Assembly: GCF_900167575.1 (NCBI RefSeq)
Contig: NZ_FUZP01000001.1
Coordinates: 1,860,001 to 1,924,000, forward strand
Reading direction: 5' to 3'
From: Okibacterium fritillariae
GTDB taxonomy: Bacteria; Actinomycetota; Actinomycetes; Actinomycetales; Microbacteriaceae
DNA length: 64,000 bases
Positions 19,127 through 26,732 of the stretch are shown one piece after another. A program made the translations under genes and the position numbers. The notes beneath the pieces are model-generated. The model was not told the origin of the DNA and did no database searches. It saw only the letters and a list, made by a program, of their open reading frames with translations. Numbering within the stretch: the stretch's first letter is position 1; each line of letters opens with the position of its first letter.

Positions 19127-19945
19127 GTGCATGTACTCAGCGTATCGAGCCTCAAGGGAGGCGTCGGCAAGACTACGGTCAGCCTCGGCTTGGCCTCCGC
19201 GGCGTTCGCGCGCGGCGTGCGAACCCTTGTCGTCGACCTCGACCCCCAGTCCGACGTGTCCACGGGCATGGATATCGCCCTCGCGGGCCGCCTGAACGTC
19301 GCCGACGTTCTCGCCTCGCCCAAGGAGAAGGTGGTCCGTCAGGCCATCGCCCCCTCCGGCTGGACCAAGACCCACCCCGGCACGATCGACGTCATGATCG
19401 GCAGCCCCTCGGCCATCAACTTCGACGGGCCGCACCCGTCGATCCGCGACATCTGGAAGCTCGAAGAGGCGCTCGCGCACGTCGAAGCCGACTACGACCT
19501 CGTGCTGATCGACTGCGCCCCCTCACTCAACGCGCTCACGCGCACCGCCTGGGCCGCGAGCGACCGCGTGTCGGTCGTCACCGAGCCCGGCCTCTTCTCC
19601 GTGGCCGCCGCCGACCGCGCCCTGCGCGCGATCGAAGAGATCCGCCGCGGCCTCAGCCCACGCCTGCAGCCCCTCGGCATCATCGTCAACCGCGTGCGTT
19701 CGCAGTCGCTCGAGCACCAGTTCCGCATCAAAGAGCTGCGCGACATGTTCGGCCCGCTCGTGCTCAGCCCGCAGCTGCCCGAGCGCACCTCGCTGCAGCA
19801 GGCCCAGGGGGCGGCCAAGCCGCTGCACATCTGGCCCGGCGACAGCGCGCAAGAGATGGCGCACAACTTCGACCTGCTGCTCGACCGCGTGCTGCGCACC
19901 GGCCGCGTGGGCGAATACGCCGAGCTGCCCGCTTCGACGAAGTAG
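19127..19945 (+). CDS. ParA/MinD-family ATPase
   Basis: Deviant Walker A ATPase: SLKGGVGKTTVSLGLA near the N-terminus, VDLDPQSDVSTGMD (Walker A') and LVLIDCAPSLNALT (Walker B). The 272-residue protein has no N-terminal HTH, so it is the short ParA/Soj type. No parB or centromere-like site is adjacent, so a role in chromosome partition is not supported; orphan ParAs position other cell components. GTG start, with MHVLSVSSLKGG directly at the family start. It is read divergently from pyc; the next gene (VOC) is convergent. Confidence 0.9.
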   Translation: MHVLSVSSLKGGVGKTTVSLGLASAAFARGVRTLVVDLDPQSDVSTGMDIALAGRLNVADVLASPKEKVVRQAIAPSGWTKTHPGTIDVMIGSPSAINFDGPHPSIRDIWKLEEALAHVEADYDLVLIDCAPSLNALTRTAWAASDRVSVVTEPGLFSVAAADRALRAIEEIRRGLSPRLQPLGIIVNRVRSQSLEHQFRIKELRDMFGPLVLSPQLPERTSLQQAQGAAKPLHIWPGDSAQEMAHNFDLLLDRVLRTGRVGEYAELPASTK

Positions 19946-20065
19946 CCGCAGCTCCCCCGCGACCACGGTGGGATCCCAGCTTCGTAAGGCCTGCTCGACC
20001 AGGTGGGGCTCGCCCGTCGCGCGCATCGACGGCCCATTCAGATGTGGTCGAGAGCCTGAGTCCGC

Positions 20066-20455
20066 TCAGCGCGCGATCTCCCAGACGTAACCGCTCGGAT
20101 CACGGAAGCTGGCTGTTCGGATTCCCCAGGGTCGATCCATGGGGCCGTTCAGGAGCACCACTCCCCGGGACACGAGTTCGGCGCACCGCCCGTCGACGTC
20201 GTCGACCGGGATGGTGAACTGCATGCGGGGGTTGTCGCTCGACGTGCCCACATCGGCCGGATGCACGAGCTCCTCGGCCGCTTCGACCTTGAGCAGGTTG
20301 ATGAGCGTGTTGTTGAACGAGAACACGGCCGAGTCGTCGTCGAGGAACATGACGTCGAGGCCGAAGGCCGTGCGATAGAACTCGATCGAGTCGACGAGGT
20401 CATCGACGAACAGGGTGATAGCGGAGATGGCGGGAGGCCAGGCATCCGCAGTCAT
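20066..20455 (-). CDS. VOC-superfamily protein (glyoxalase/bleomycin-resistance fold)
   Basis: A 129-residue vicinal-oxygen-chelate protein with paired beta-alpha-beta-beta-beta modules: AITLFVDDLVDSIEFYRTAFGLDVMF and later FTIPVDDVDGRCAELVSRG, ending FRDPSGYVWEIAR with the usual C-terminal metal-ligand Glu. Its substrate cannot be told. The ATG at 20455 is nine bases downstream of the MerR gene stop (20464), so it is probably translated from the same mRNA. The open frame to 20635 is a shadow of that MerR gene. Confidence 0.88.
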   Translation of the reverse strand: MTADAWPPAISAITLFVDDLVDSIEFYRTAFGLDVMFLDDDSAVFSFNNTLINLLKVEAAEELVHPADVGTSSDNPRMQFTIPVDDVDGRCAELVSRGVVLLNGPMDRPWGIRTASFRDPSGYVWEIAR

Positions 20456-20463
20456 CGTGAGGC

Positions 20464-21042
20464 CTAAGCGCTCCGGGCGGCGCGGCGCGCGGCGAGCTCG
20501 TCGGACGGATCGAGCGTTTGCGGGTCGAACTCGACGAGCGTGGTCTCGACCTCGCGCAGCACCTTGCCGACCGCGATGCCGAAGACGCCCTGGCCGCGGC
20601 TGACGAGGTCGATGACCTCGTCGTTCGAGGTGCACAGGTAGACGCTGGCGCCATCGGACATGAGCGTGGTCTGGGCGAGGTCGTTGACGCCGGACTCGCG
20701 CAGCTGATTGACGGCCGTGCGGATCTGCTGCAGCGAGATGCCCGTGTCGAGCAGGCGCTTGACGAGCTTCAAGACGAGGATGTCGCGGAAGCCGTAGAGC
20801 CGCTGCGAACCCGAACCCGCGGCACCGCGGATGGTGGGCTCGACGAGCCCCGTGCGGGCCCAGTAGTCGAGCTGACGGTAGCTGATGCCGGCGGCGCGAG
20901 CGGCAACGGCGCCGCGGTAGCCCGCCTGGTCGTCACGCTCGGGCATGCCGTCGGTGAAGAGCAGCCCGAGACCGTAGCGAGCGTCGTCGTTCGACGACCC
21001 GCCGTCGTCGGCACGGTCGCCGTTGGCGCTGATATCGATCAC
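20464..21042 (-). CDS. MerR-family regulator (Rv1830-like)
   Basis: A 192-residue regulator with a MerR helix-turn-helix (YRGAVAARAAGISYRQLDYWARTGLVEPTIR) preceded by about 40 acidic residues, and a C-terminal regulatory half lacking Cys clusters typical of metal sensors. The GTG start at 21042 follows AGAAGGG. It groups with the second MerR gene and the FHA gene upstream as in the mycobacterial garA-Rv1828-Rv1830 cluster, where Rv1830 homologues affect growth and antibiotic tolerance. The DUF151 nuclease gene usual between the two MerR genes is missing; 134 bases separate them. Confidence 0.9.
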   Translation of the reverse strand: MIDISANGDRADDGGSSNDDARYGLGLLFTDGMPERDDQAGYRGAVAARAAGISYRQLDYWARTGLVEPTIRGAAGSGSQRLYGFRDILVLKLVKRLLDTGISLQQIRTAVNQLRESGVNDLAQTTLMSDGASVYLCTSNDEVIDLVSRGQGVFGIAVGKVLREVETTLVEFDPQTLDPSDELAARRAARSA

Positions 21043-21176
21043 CGTGAGCCCTTCTGAAGATGTCGCGGGGTTTGTTCCGCTGAGACAACGCTACCGATGC
21101 GGGCACCCGAGTACAACGACATCCGCATTCTGCGTTTCGGCGTGTCGAGTCACCGTGATGCTTCTGTGATAAATCG

Positions 21177-21917
21177 CTATCGATCGAAGCGCGTGAGGGC
21201 CGCGCGGATGAGGCTCGAGCGCACAACCTCGAGCTGCCCGGCGATCTCACCCGAGAGCTCCTGGGCCTTGGCACGACTGGCGGCGTCTTGGCGCGTGGAC
21301 AGCGGCAGCAGCGCGCTCTCGACCATGCCGACCTCGCGTTCGGCCGCGCCGCGATAGCCGCGCAGGTGGCGGGGCTCGATGCCGTAGCGCTGCAGGGCGA
21401 CGAGCGCGCGCAACACGGAGATGGCCTCTTCGCCGTGGAACTCGGCGGGCTGGATGAGGTTGGCGCTCACAGCGGCGGTGAACAGCGCTGCCGAGGCACC
21501 CGTGTCGCGCAGCAGGTCTTCGCGGCTGTAGCGGCGGCCGGCCGGAATGATGGTGGAGACGGCCGCGAGAGGCGTGCCACCCGGGAAGACGGGCGCACGG
21601 CCCTCATCGAGGTCGGACAGGTATTGCCGGATGACCTTGAGCGGCAGGTAGTGGTCGCGCTGCATGGAGAGGATCAGCCGGAGCCGCTCGACGTCGACCG
21701 GCGAGAACTTGCGGTAGCCGGACTTGGTGCGCGACGGCGACACGAGACCCTGCTCTTCGAGGAAGCGCAGCTTGGAGTTGGTCAGATCGGGAAACTCGGT
21801 GGTCAGGCGCGCGAGCACCTGCCCGATGCTGAGCAGAGGACCGCCCGCCGCCTTCGGTTGCGCCGCGGGTGTGCCGTGCGCTGCTGGCTTGCCCTGCGCT
21901 GCCGGGGCGGCCGACAT
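21177..21917 (-). CDS. MerR-family regulator (Rv1828-like)
   Basis: A 246-residue regulator with an Ala/Pro-rich leader and a MerR DNA-binding domain (LSIGQVLARLTTEFPDLTNSKLRFLEEQGLV, about residues 30-60, followed by the wing SRTKSGYRKFS), then a long helical effector domain. This is the form of Rv1828, which lacks a known ligand. ATG at 21917 shares one base with the TGA stop of the FHA gene (TGATG), showing translational coupling; the TTG codon before it is therefore not needed. Confidence 0.9.
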   Translation of the reverse strand: MSAAPAAQGKPAAHGTPAAQPKAAGGPLLSIGQVLARLTTEFPDLTNSKLRFLEEQGLVSPSRTKSGYRKFSPVDVERLRLILSMQRDHYLPLKVIRQYLSDLDEGRAPVFPGGTPLAAVSTIIPAGRRYSREDLLRDTGASAALFTAAVSANLIQPAEFHGEEAISVLRALVALQRYGIEPRHLRGYRGAAEREVGMVESALLPLSTRQDAASRAKAQELSGEIAGQLEVVRSSLIRAALTRFDR

Positions 21918-22474
21918 CAAGCGTCCGACGGATTGGAAGCGTCGGAACGGATCGCGTCGGACTTGAGGGCATCAGCCTTGATGACATCGAGTCGCGACGG
22001 GTAGTAGGTGAGGCGGAACTTGCCGACCTGCACCTCGCCGCCGTCGACGAGGACAGCGGCGTCGATGCGCTTGCCGTCGTAGTAGGTGCCGTTGAGCGAG
22101 TTGAGGTCGCGGATCTCGAGCGTGCCCTCGTGGCGCACGAACTCGGCGTGACGGCGCGAGACCGTGACATCGTCGAGGAAGATATCGGCGTCGGGGTGAC
22201 GGCCGACCGTCGTGACATCGGCATCGAGCAGGAAGCGGGCTCCGGCGTTGGGACCGCGGCGCACGATGAGGAGGGCCGACCCGGCCGGGAGGGCCGCAAT
22301 GGCCTCGGTCTCCTCTGAGGTGACGCCGGCGTCGATCGCGGCCAGCGCCGCACCGAACTCAGCGCTGAAACTCGCCGTCGTGTCGCCGTCTACGCCATGC
22401 CCGGAACGCCCCTCGGGGGCGGGCACGCGCAGGTAAACACTGGTCTGCGGGTTCTTATCCTCGTGATGTGACAC
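21917..22474 (-). CDS. garA: FHA-domain protein of the GarA/OdhI type
   Basis: Phosphorylation switch that in mycobacteria and corynebacteria binds and inhibits 2-oxoglutarate dehydrogenase and glutamate enzymes. The FHA domain (about residues 72-165) has VGRHPDADIFLDDVTVSRRH and NSLNGTYYDGKRI, very close to GarA. Upstream, GDTTASFSAEFG resembles the GarA ETTSVF segment whose Thr is phosphorylated, so the self-binding switch may be kept. The GTG at 22474 follows GAGGAGG by eight bases. A PASTA kinase in the same window (7872-9803) is a candidate kinase. Confidence 0.9.
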   Translation of the reverse strand: MSHHEDKNPQTSVYLRVPAPEGRSGHGVDGDTTASFSAEFGAALAAIDAGVTSEETEAIAALPAGSALLIVRRGPNAGARFLLDADVTTVGRHPDADIFLDDVTVSRRHAEFVRHEGTLEIRDLNSLNGTYYDGKRIDAAVLVDGGEVQVGKFRLTYYPSRLDVIKADALKSDAIRSDASNPSDA

Positions 22475-22505
22475 CTGGAACCTCCTCGGATTCAAGCGTA
22501 TCCGA

Positions 22506-23117
22506 TCAGACTGTCGTTCGTGTCTGCGGATTTCGGGAGAGTGCGATGGTCTGCCTGAGATAGAGCAGCCCGGCCCACCAGTAAAGCACTGCTCCGACGA
22601 TGGAGAAAATCAGGCCGAATGGCTGAACCCAGGGTGCCACATCGGGCAGGGCCGCCGCGAGCATGAGCACCGGGAATCCGACCATCAGGCAGGCCGTCGC
22701 GAACTTTCCTACCCAGTTCACAGGGAACGCGCCGTGACCCCGCCGGGCGAGCAAGATGGCGACGACGATGAGCATGACATCCCGAGCCAAGATGACCGCG
22801 ACGAGCCACCACGGAATGAGCGAGCGGATGGCCAGGCCGAGCAGCGCAGCGAGGATGTAGAGGCGGTCGGCCGCGGGGTCGAGCAACTGCCCGAGACGCG
22901 ACACCTGGTTGAGCTTGCGGGCCAGGAAGCCGTCGAGGAAGTCGGTGATGCCCGACACCGCGAGCACGACGAGGGCCCAGATGTCCTCACCCTCGACGAG
23001 CAGCAGAAGGAAGACGGGAACGAGCGCTAAACGAAGGAAGCTCAGGAGGTTGGGGAGAGTGAGGATGCGGTCCCCCACCTCGGTCGCCCCCTGCTCGAAC
23101 TTCTCGCCCTCAGCCAT
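22506..23117 (-). CDS. CDP-alcohol phosphatidyltransferase (PgsA family)
   Basis: Integral-membrane enzyme that joins a CDP-activated lipid and an alcohol, probably glycerol 3-phosphate in phosphatidylglycerophosphate synthesis. The full catalytic signature D-G-x2-A-R-x8-G-x3-D-x3-D is visible from DGFLARKL to LLDPAADR (about residues 63-85). Six hydrophobic helices span 203 residues. Start ATG at 23117 is leaderless, with TACAAT six bases before it. Next to garA as pgsA2 (Rv1822) is in M. tuberculosis; cardiolipin synthase of the same family is an alternative. Confidence 0.9.
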   Translation of the reverse strand: MAEGEKFEQGATEVGDRILTLPNLLSFLRLALVPVFLLLLVEGEDIWALVVLAVSGITDFLDGFLARKLNQVSRLGQLLDPAADRLYILAALLGLAIRSLIPWWLVAVILARDVMLIVVAILLARRGHGAFPVNWVGKFATACLMVGFPVLMLAAALPDVAPWVQPFGLIFSIVGAVLYWWAGLLYLRQTIALSRNPQTRTTV

Positions 23118-23123
23118 CCCTCG

Positions 23124-23129
23124 ATTGTA
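23124..23129 (-). promoter_or_regulatory. -10 hexamer TACAAT for leaderless pgsA-like mRNA
   Basis: On the minus strand TACAAT is followed by exactly six bases and the ATG at 23117. The start lacks a ribosome-binding site. Confidence 0.6.
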
Positions 23130-23177
23130 GAGCCTTGAGGCGTGTGTGCTCAGGTCGCGAACGCACCAGACGAGACG

Positions 23178-23183
23178 TACTCT
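23178..23183 (+). promoter_or_regulatory. -10 hexamer TACTCT for leaderless SGNH hydrolase mRNA
   Basis: TACTCT, six bases, then ATG at 23190. It faces away from the pgsA-like promoter 50 bases to the left, making a compact divergent promoter pair. Confidence 0.5.
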
Positions 23184-23189
23184 GTGACA

Positions 23190-24083
23190 ATGACCCGCAC
23201 TCCCGAGCGCCCGACCCGACGGGTGCTTCCTCGCCTGACGTCGCGCTGGGCGACGCGCACGCCCGTCTTCAAGGCCACGGCACTCGGCATCCTGGGTGCG
23301 GGGCTCGTGGCGAGCGTGCTCGTGGGCGTGGCGGCGAAGGGGCCGGCGGCAACGACGGCGGCGGGCGGGCCCGATGCGGTGGTGGCGGCATCCGAAAGCA
23401 GTCTGCAGACCATCGGCTTCGGCCAGGCCTGGAACCGCATCGCCGAGACCGATCGCCCCTTCGTGGTGACCGTGCTGGGCGACTCGACGGGCGACGAACC
23501 GGGCGAATGGGTGGATGTCGCCATGCGCCAGATCGCGACCGAACAGAATCGCCCGCTCATCGTGCACCCCTGGGACAACCAGCTCGTCGGCTACCTGCCC
23601 GAAGTGCTGCACAACGCCGGAGCGCCGGGTGCTCCCCTCATCGTGTGGAACGGTTCGGCGCGCGGCAAGACGCCCGCCTACTCGCTCGCGCACCTCGCCG
23701 TCATGGCGCCCGAGAAGCCCGATGTGGTCATCGTGAACCACGGGCTCAACAACGTGCGCAATCCGGCCGACGTGGGCCCGCAGCTGACCGCGCTGCTCGG
23801 CACCATCAACCGGCAGTGGCCCGCGAGCGTCGGCTATGCGGCCATTCTCGAGAACCCGCGCTTCGACGAGTGGGCTGCGGCGCACGCTCAGGTGATCGAC
23901 ACGGTGACCGGGTGGCTGCGCGCCAACCCCACCGTGCTCGCGATCGATGTGCACAGCGCCTACGAGGCGACGGGCAACGCGATCGGGCTGCTGCTGCCCG
24001 ACCACCTGCATCCCTCGCTCGAGGGTTCGGCACTGACCGCGGCGACCGTGCTGAACGCCATCAAAGACCCGTCCGAGGGCTGA
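23190..24083 (+). CDS. SGNH/GDSL-type hydrolase, membrane-anchored
   Basis: A 297-residue protein with a basic N-terminus and one membrane helix (about residues 28-50), followed by an extracytoplasmic SGNH hydrolase domain. Visible blocks are VTVLGDST (nucleophile Ser), IVNHGLNN (Asn block) and DHLHPS (catalytic Asp/His). It probably removes acyl or acetyl groups from a cell-envelope glycan or lipid; the substrate is unknown. The ATG at 23190 is preferred over an upstream in-frame start at 23142 because of the -10 box at six bases. Four bases separate it from the next gene. Confidence 0.82.
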   Translation: MTRTPERPTRRVLPRLTSRWATRTPVFKATALGILGAGLVASVLVGVAAKGPAATTAAGGPDAVVAASESSLQTIGFGQAWNRIAETDRPFVVTVLGDSTGDEPGEWVDVAMRQIATEQNRPLIVHPWDNQLVGYLPEVLHNAGAPGAPLIVWNGSARGKTPAYSLAHLAVMAPEKPDVVIVNHGLNNVRNPADVGPQLTALLGTINRQWPASVGYAAILENPRFDEWAAAHAQVIDTVTGWLRANPTVLAIDVHSAYEATGNAIGLLLPDHLHPSLEGSALTAATVLNAIKDPSEG

Positions 24084-24087
24084 GCGG

Positions 24088-24459
24088 ATGGCTGAGCTCA
24101 CGAGTGCCCGCATCGACGCGTGGCTGTGGGCCGTGCGCGTGTTCAAGACGCGATCGGCCGCGACGACGGCGTGCCGGGCCGGACACGTGCGATTGAACGG
24201 TGACCGGGCCAAGGCTGCGGCGCTCGTGCGGCCGGGAGACGAAATCCGCGTGCGCACGGGCGAGGGTGATCGCACCGTGATCGTGCAGCGCCTGCTCGTG
24301 AAGCGCGTGGGGGCACCCGTCGCGCAGGAGGCCATGATCGATCGCACGCCTCCCCCGGTGCCGCGCGAAGAGCGCGCGAGCGTGGGTGAGCGCGACCGCG
24401 GGGCCGGGCGGCCGACGAAGCGCGATCGGCGCGAGATCGAGCGGCTGCGCGGGCACTAG
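24088..24459 (+). CDS. S4-domain RNA-binding protein (Hsp15-like)
   Basis: A 123-residue basic protein with an N-terminal S4 domain (RIDAWLWAVRVFKTRSAATTACRAGHVRLNGDRAK) and a highly charged C-terminal tail (RPTKRDRREIERLRGH). Homologues such as Hsp15 bind the 50S subunit carrying a stalled nascent chain. It lies four bases after the SGNH hydrolase stop, so the two are co-transcribed and ended by a strong hairpin. Confidence 0.9.
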   Translation: MAELTSARIDAWLWAVRVFKTRSAATTACRAGHVRLNGDRAKAAALVRPGDEIRVRTGEGDRTVIVQRLLVKRVGAPVAQEAMIDRTPPPVPREERASVGERDRGAGRPTKRDRREIERLRGH

Positions 24460-24478
24460 GCCGCGCAGCGCGATGACA

Positions 24479-24511
24479 GAAGCCCGAGCCGACGAGGTCG
24501 GCCCGGGCTTC
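24479..24511. terminator. Hairpin between S4 protein and catalase
   Basis: Stem GAAGCCCG and GCCGAC with one A/C mismatch against 24496-24511, located between two convergent genes (stops at 24459 and 24563), so it can serve both. Confidence 0.75.
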
Positions 24512-24562
24512 GCTCCTGCACAGGAGATCGGGGTGCGGCGCGGCGGGCGCGCCACGGCACCG

Positions 24563-26059
24563 CTAGTTCGGGATGCCGGCGCTCTCGGGCGTCTCGTCGG
24601 CGCCGGGTGCGCTCGGCTCGAGCAGGGTGGCCACGCGGCGAGCGAGGTTCTGGTCGACGTTCATCCAGTACTGCAGCACACGCTCGCGCAGACCCGGCAT
24701 GGTGACCTTCGACACGTGACCGGCGATGTTGCCCGCCAGGCGCTCGCGCTGCTCGTCATCCATCACGTCGCGCACGAGCGTTCCGGCCTGGCCGAAGTCG
24801 TCGTCCTCGGCGTGCAGCTGGGCAGCCGAACGCATGAGCACGCCGTCGTTCTGCCAACCGTCGCTCTCGGCCGCGCGGGCCGGGTCGGCGTGGGCGCCGC
24901 CGAAGGAGTTCGGCGCGTAGACCGGGGTGTCGGCCGAGGCGAAGTCGTAGCGCATCGCCCCTTCCTTCGAGTAGGTGTGCACGGGCGACTTGGGCGCGTT
25001 CACGGGCAGCTGCGCGTGGTTGGTGCCCACGCGGTAGCGGTGCGCGTCGGCGTAGCTGAAGATGCGCGCGAGAAGCATCTTGTCGGGGCTGGCCGCGATG
25101 CCGGGAACGAAGTTCGAGGGCGCGAAGGTGGCCTGCTCGATCTGCGCGAAGTAGTTCTCGGGGTTGCGGTTCAGCGTCATGGTGCCAACCTCGATGAGCG
25201 GGTAGTCACCCTTCGGCCACACCTTGGTGAGGTCGAACGGGTTGAACCGGTAAGTCGCGGCGTCGGCGTAGGGCATGATCTGCACGGACAGCGTCCAGCT
25301 CGGGAAGTCGCCGGCCTCGATGGCCGTGTGCAGGTCACGGATGTGGAAGTCGGCATCCTCGCCCGCGATCTGGTCGGCATCGGCCTGCGACAGGATCTTG
25401 TGGCCCTGGTTGGTGCGGAAGTGGTACTTGACCCAGAACTTCTCGCCCGCGGCGTTGATCCACTGGTAGGTGTGCGATCCGAAGCCATCCATGTTGCGCC
25501 ACGAGGCGGGCAGGCCGCGGTCGCCCATGAGCCAGGTCACCTGATGGGCGGTCTCGGGCGAGAGGGTCCAGAAGTCCCACTGCATGTTGTGGTCGCGCAG
25601 GTGCGAGCCCGGCAGGCGCTTCTGCGAACGGATGAAGTCGGGGAACTTGATGCCGTCGCGCAGGAAGAACGTGGGCGTGTTGTTGCCGACGAGGTCGTAG
25701 TTGCCCTCGTCGGTGTAGAACTTGAGGGCGAAACCGCGGGGGTCGCGCCACGTGTCGGGGCTGCCCTGCTCGCCGGCGACGGTCGAGAAACGCGCGAGCA
25801 TCTCGGTGCGGGCACCGGGCTGGAACAGGCCGGCACGCGTGTAGGCGCTCACATCATGCGTGGTCTCGAAGACGCCGAAGGCGCCGCCGCCCTTGGCGTG
25901 CACGACGCGCTCGGGGATGCGCTCGCGGTTGAACTGGGCGAGCTTCTCGACGAGGTAGTGGTCGTGCAGCGGAATGACGCCGTCGGTGCCGACAGCCTGC
26001 GAGTGCTGGTCGCTGGCGACGGGGGCTCCGGAATTCGTGGTGGTGAACTTCTCGGTCAC
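24563..26059 (-). CDS. katA: Monofunctional heme catalase
   Basis: Converts hydrogen peroxide to water and oxygen. The 498-residue small-subunit catalase has the active-site segment [15 protein letters not shown] (His54), the distal Asn in [14 protein letters not shown], and the proximal heme Tyr in [17 protein letters not shown] at 26059 follows AAGGAG; the open frame to 26260 is non-homologous. It lies 139 bases downstream of the fur gene on the same strand with no hairpin between, so Fur and catalase are probably one regulatory unit, as furA-katG is in mycobacteria, although the catalase family differs. Confidence 0.95.
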   Translation of the reverse strand: MTEKFTTTNSGAPVASDQHSQAVGTDGVIPLHDHYLVEKLAQFNRERIPERVVHAKGGGAFGVFETTHDVSAYTRAGLFQPGARTEMLARFSTVAGEQGSPDTWRDPRGFALKFYTDEGNYDLVGNNTPTFFLRDGIKFPDFIRSQKRLPGSHLRDHNMQWDFWTLSPETAHQVTWLMGDRGLPASWRNMDGFGSHTYQWINAAGEKFWVKYHFRTNQGHKILSQADADQIAGEDADFHIRDLHTAIEAGDFPSWTLSVQIMPYADAATYRFNPFDLTKVWPKGDYPLIEVGTMTLNRNPENYFAQIEQATFAPSNFVPGIAASPDKMLLARIFSYADAHRYRVGTNHAQLPVNAPKSPVHTYSKEGAMRYDFASADTPVYAPNSFGGAHADPARAAESDGWQNDGVLMRSAAQLHAEDDDFGQAGTLVRDVMDDEQRERLAGNIAGHVSKVTMPGLRERVLQYWMNVDQNLARRVATLLEPSAPGADETPESAGIPN

Positions 26060-26198
26060 GGATTCTCCTTGTGTGTGGGGTGGCACGCGCGACCAGATGG
26101 CGGCGTGGAAGGTTTCGGGTGTTGTCAGGGTGTCAGCGGCCGGTAACCGCAAGCTGATGGGTTGCGGTGAAGACCCCATGAGGTGAGGATGCTTCGCG

Positions 26199-26636
26199 TC
26201 ACGCCGAGGCGAGCGACTCTCGATCGGCGGCGGCGGCACACGCGGCACACAGGCCCTCAAAGGTGACCTCGGCTCGCGTCAGCACGAAACCACTCGCATC
26301 GGAGGGCGTCAGACACGGCGCATGCCCGACGACGCAATCGATGTCGGCCACGGCTCCGCAGCCCGAACAAACCACGTGGTGGTGGTTGTCTCCGACGCGG
26401 GATTCGTAGCGCCACGGCGAACCTGGGAATTCGACGCGCCGCACCAGCTCGGCCTCGGTGAAGGCCGCGAGCACGTTGTAGACGGCCTGCAGGCTCGTGC
26501 CCGGCAGTGTCTCGGCGACGCGCTGGTAGACCTCTTCGGCCGTGAGGTGGCCCGGCTCGCGAAGCACCTCGAGGGTGGCGAGCCGCGGGGCGGTGACACG
26601 CAGGCCAGCCTGTTGCAGTCGCTCCGAATCGGTCAT
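26199..26636 (-). CDS. Fur-family metalloregulator
   Basis: A 145-residue repressor with a winged-helix N-terminus ([15 protein letters not shown] and [15 protein letters not shown]) and metal ligands in [12 protein letters not shown] plus a second C-x2-C (GLCAACA). Paired Cys motifs suggest a structural zinc. Together with the downstream catalase and an upstream palindrome it is best read as a FurA/PerR-like peroxide or iron sensor; which signal it senses cannot be told. ATG start at 26636. Confidence 0.92.
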   Translation of the reverse strand: MTDSERLQQAGLRVTAPRLATLEVLREPGHLTAEEVYQRVAETLPGTSLQAVYNVLAAFTEAELVRRVEFPGSPWRYESRVGDNHHHVVCSGCGAVADIDCVVGHAPCLTPSDASGFVLTRAEVTFEGLCAACAAAADRESLASA

Positions 26637-26655
26637 GAGACGACGCTAACAGTTA

Positions 26656-26672
26656 TTTTGAATGATTCAAAA
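26656..26672 (-). promoter_or_regulatory. Fur-type operator, perfect 8-1-8 palindrome
   Basis: TTTTGAAT-G-ATTCAAAA is a perfect inverted repeat in an AT-rich island 20 bases before the fur start. It resembles FurA/PerR-family boxes and is probably the auto-regulatory operator of fur and catalase. Its right end shares bases with the T-run of the neighbouring terminator. Confidence 0.8.
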
Positions 26673-26674
26673 AA

Positions 26675-26716
26675 GCGCTGGTCGGGGCGGCGTGTCGGTG
26701 CCGCCCCGACCAGCGC
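26675..26716 (-). terminator. Terminator of the acyl-CoA ligase gene
   Basis: Perfect 17-bp stem (26675-26691 against 26700-26716) with an 8-base loop, followed on the minus strand by TTTTTT. It lies 17 bases after the ligase stop (26733). Confidence 0.93.
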
Positions 26717-26732
26717 CGGGGATGAGACGGGA

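Noticed and set aside
19127-19945. ParA-like gene as part of a chromosome partition locus
   Set aside because: No parB gene or parS-like palindrome was found around it.
22506-24347. 613-codon minus-strand frame joining pgsA to upstream antisense sequence
   Set aside because: Only the last 203 residues match CDP-alcohol phosphotransferases; the ATG at 23117 with a -10 box six bases upstream fixes the start, and the rest is opposite the SGNH gene.
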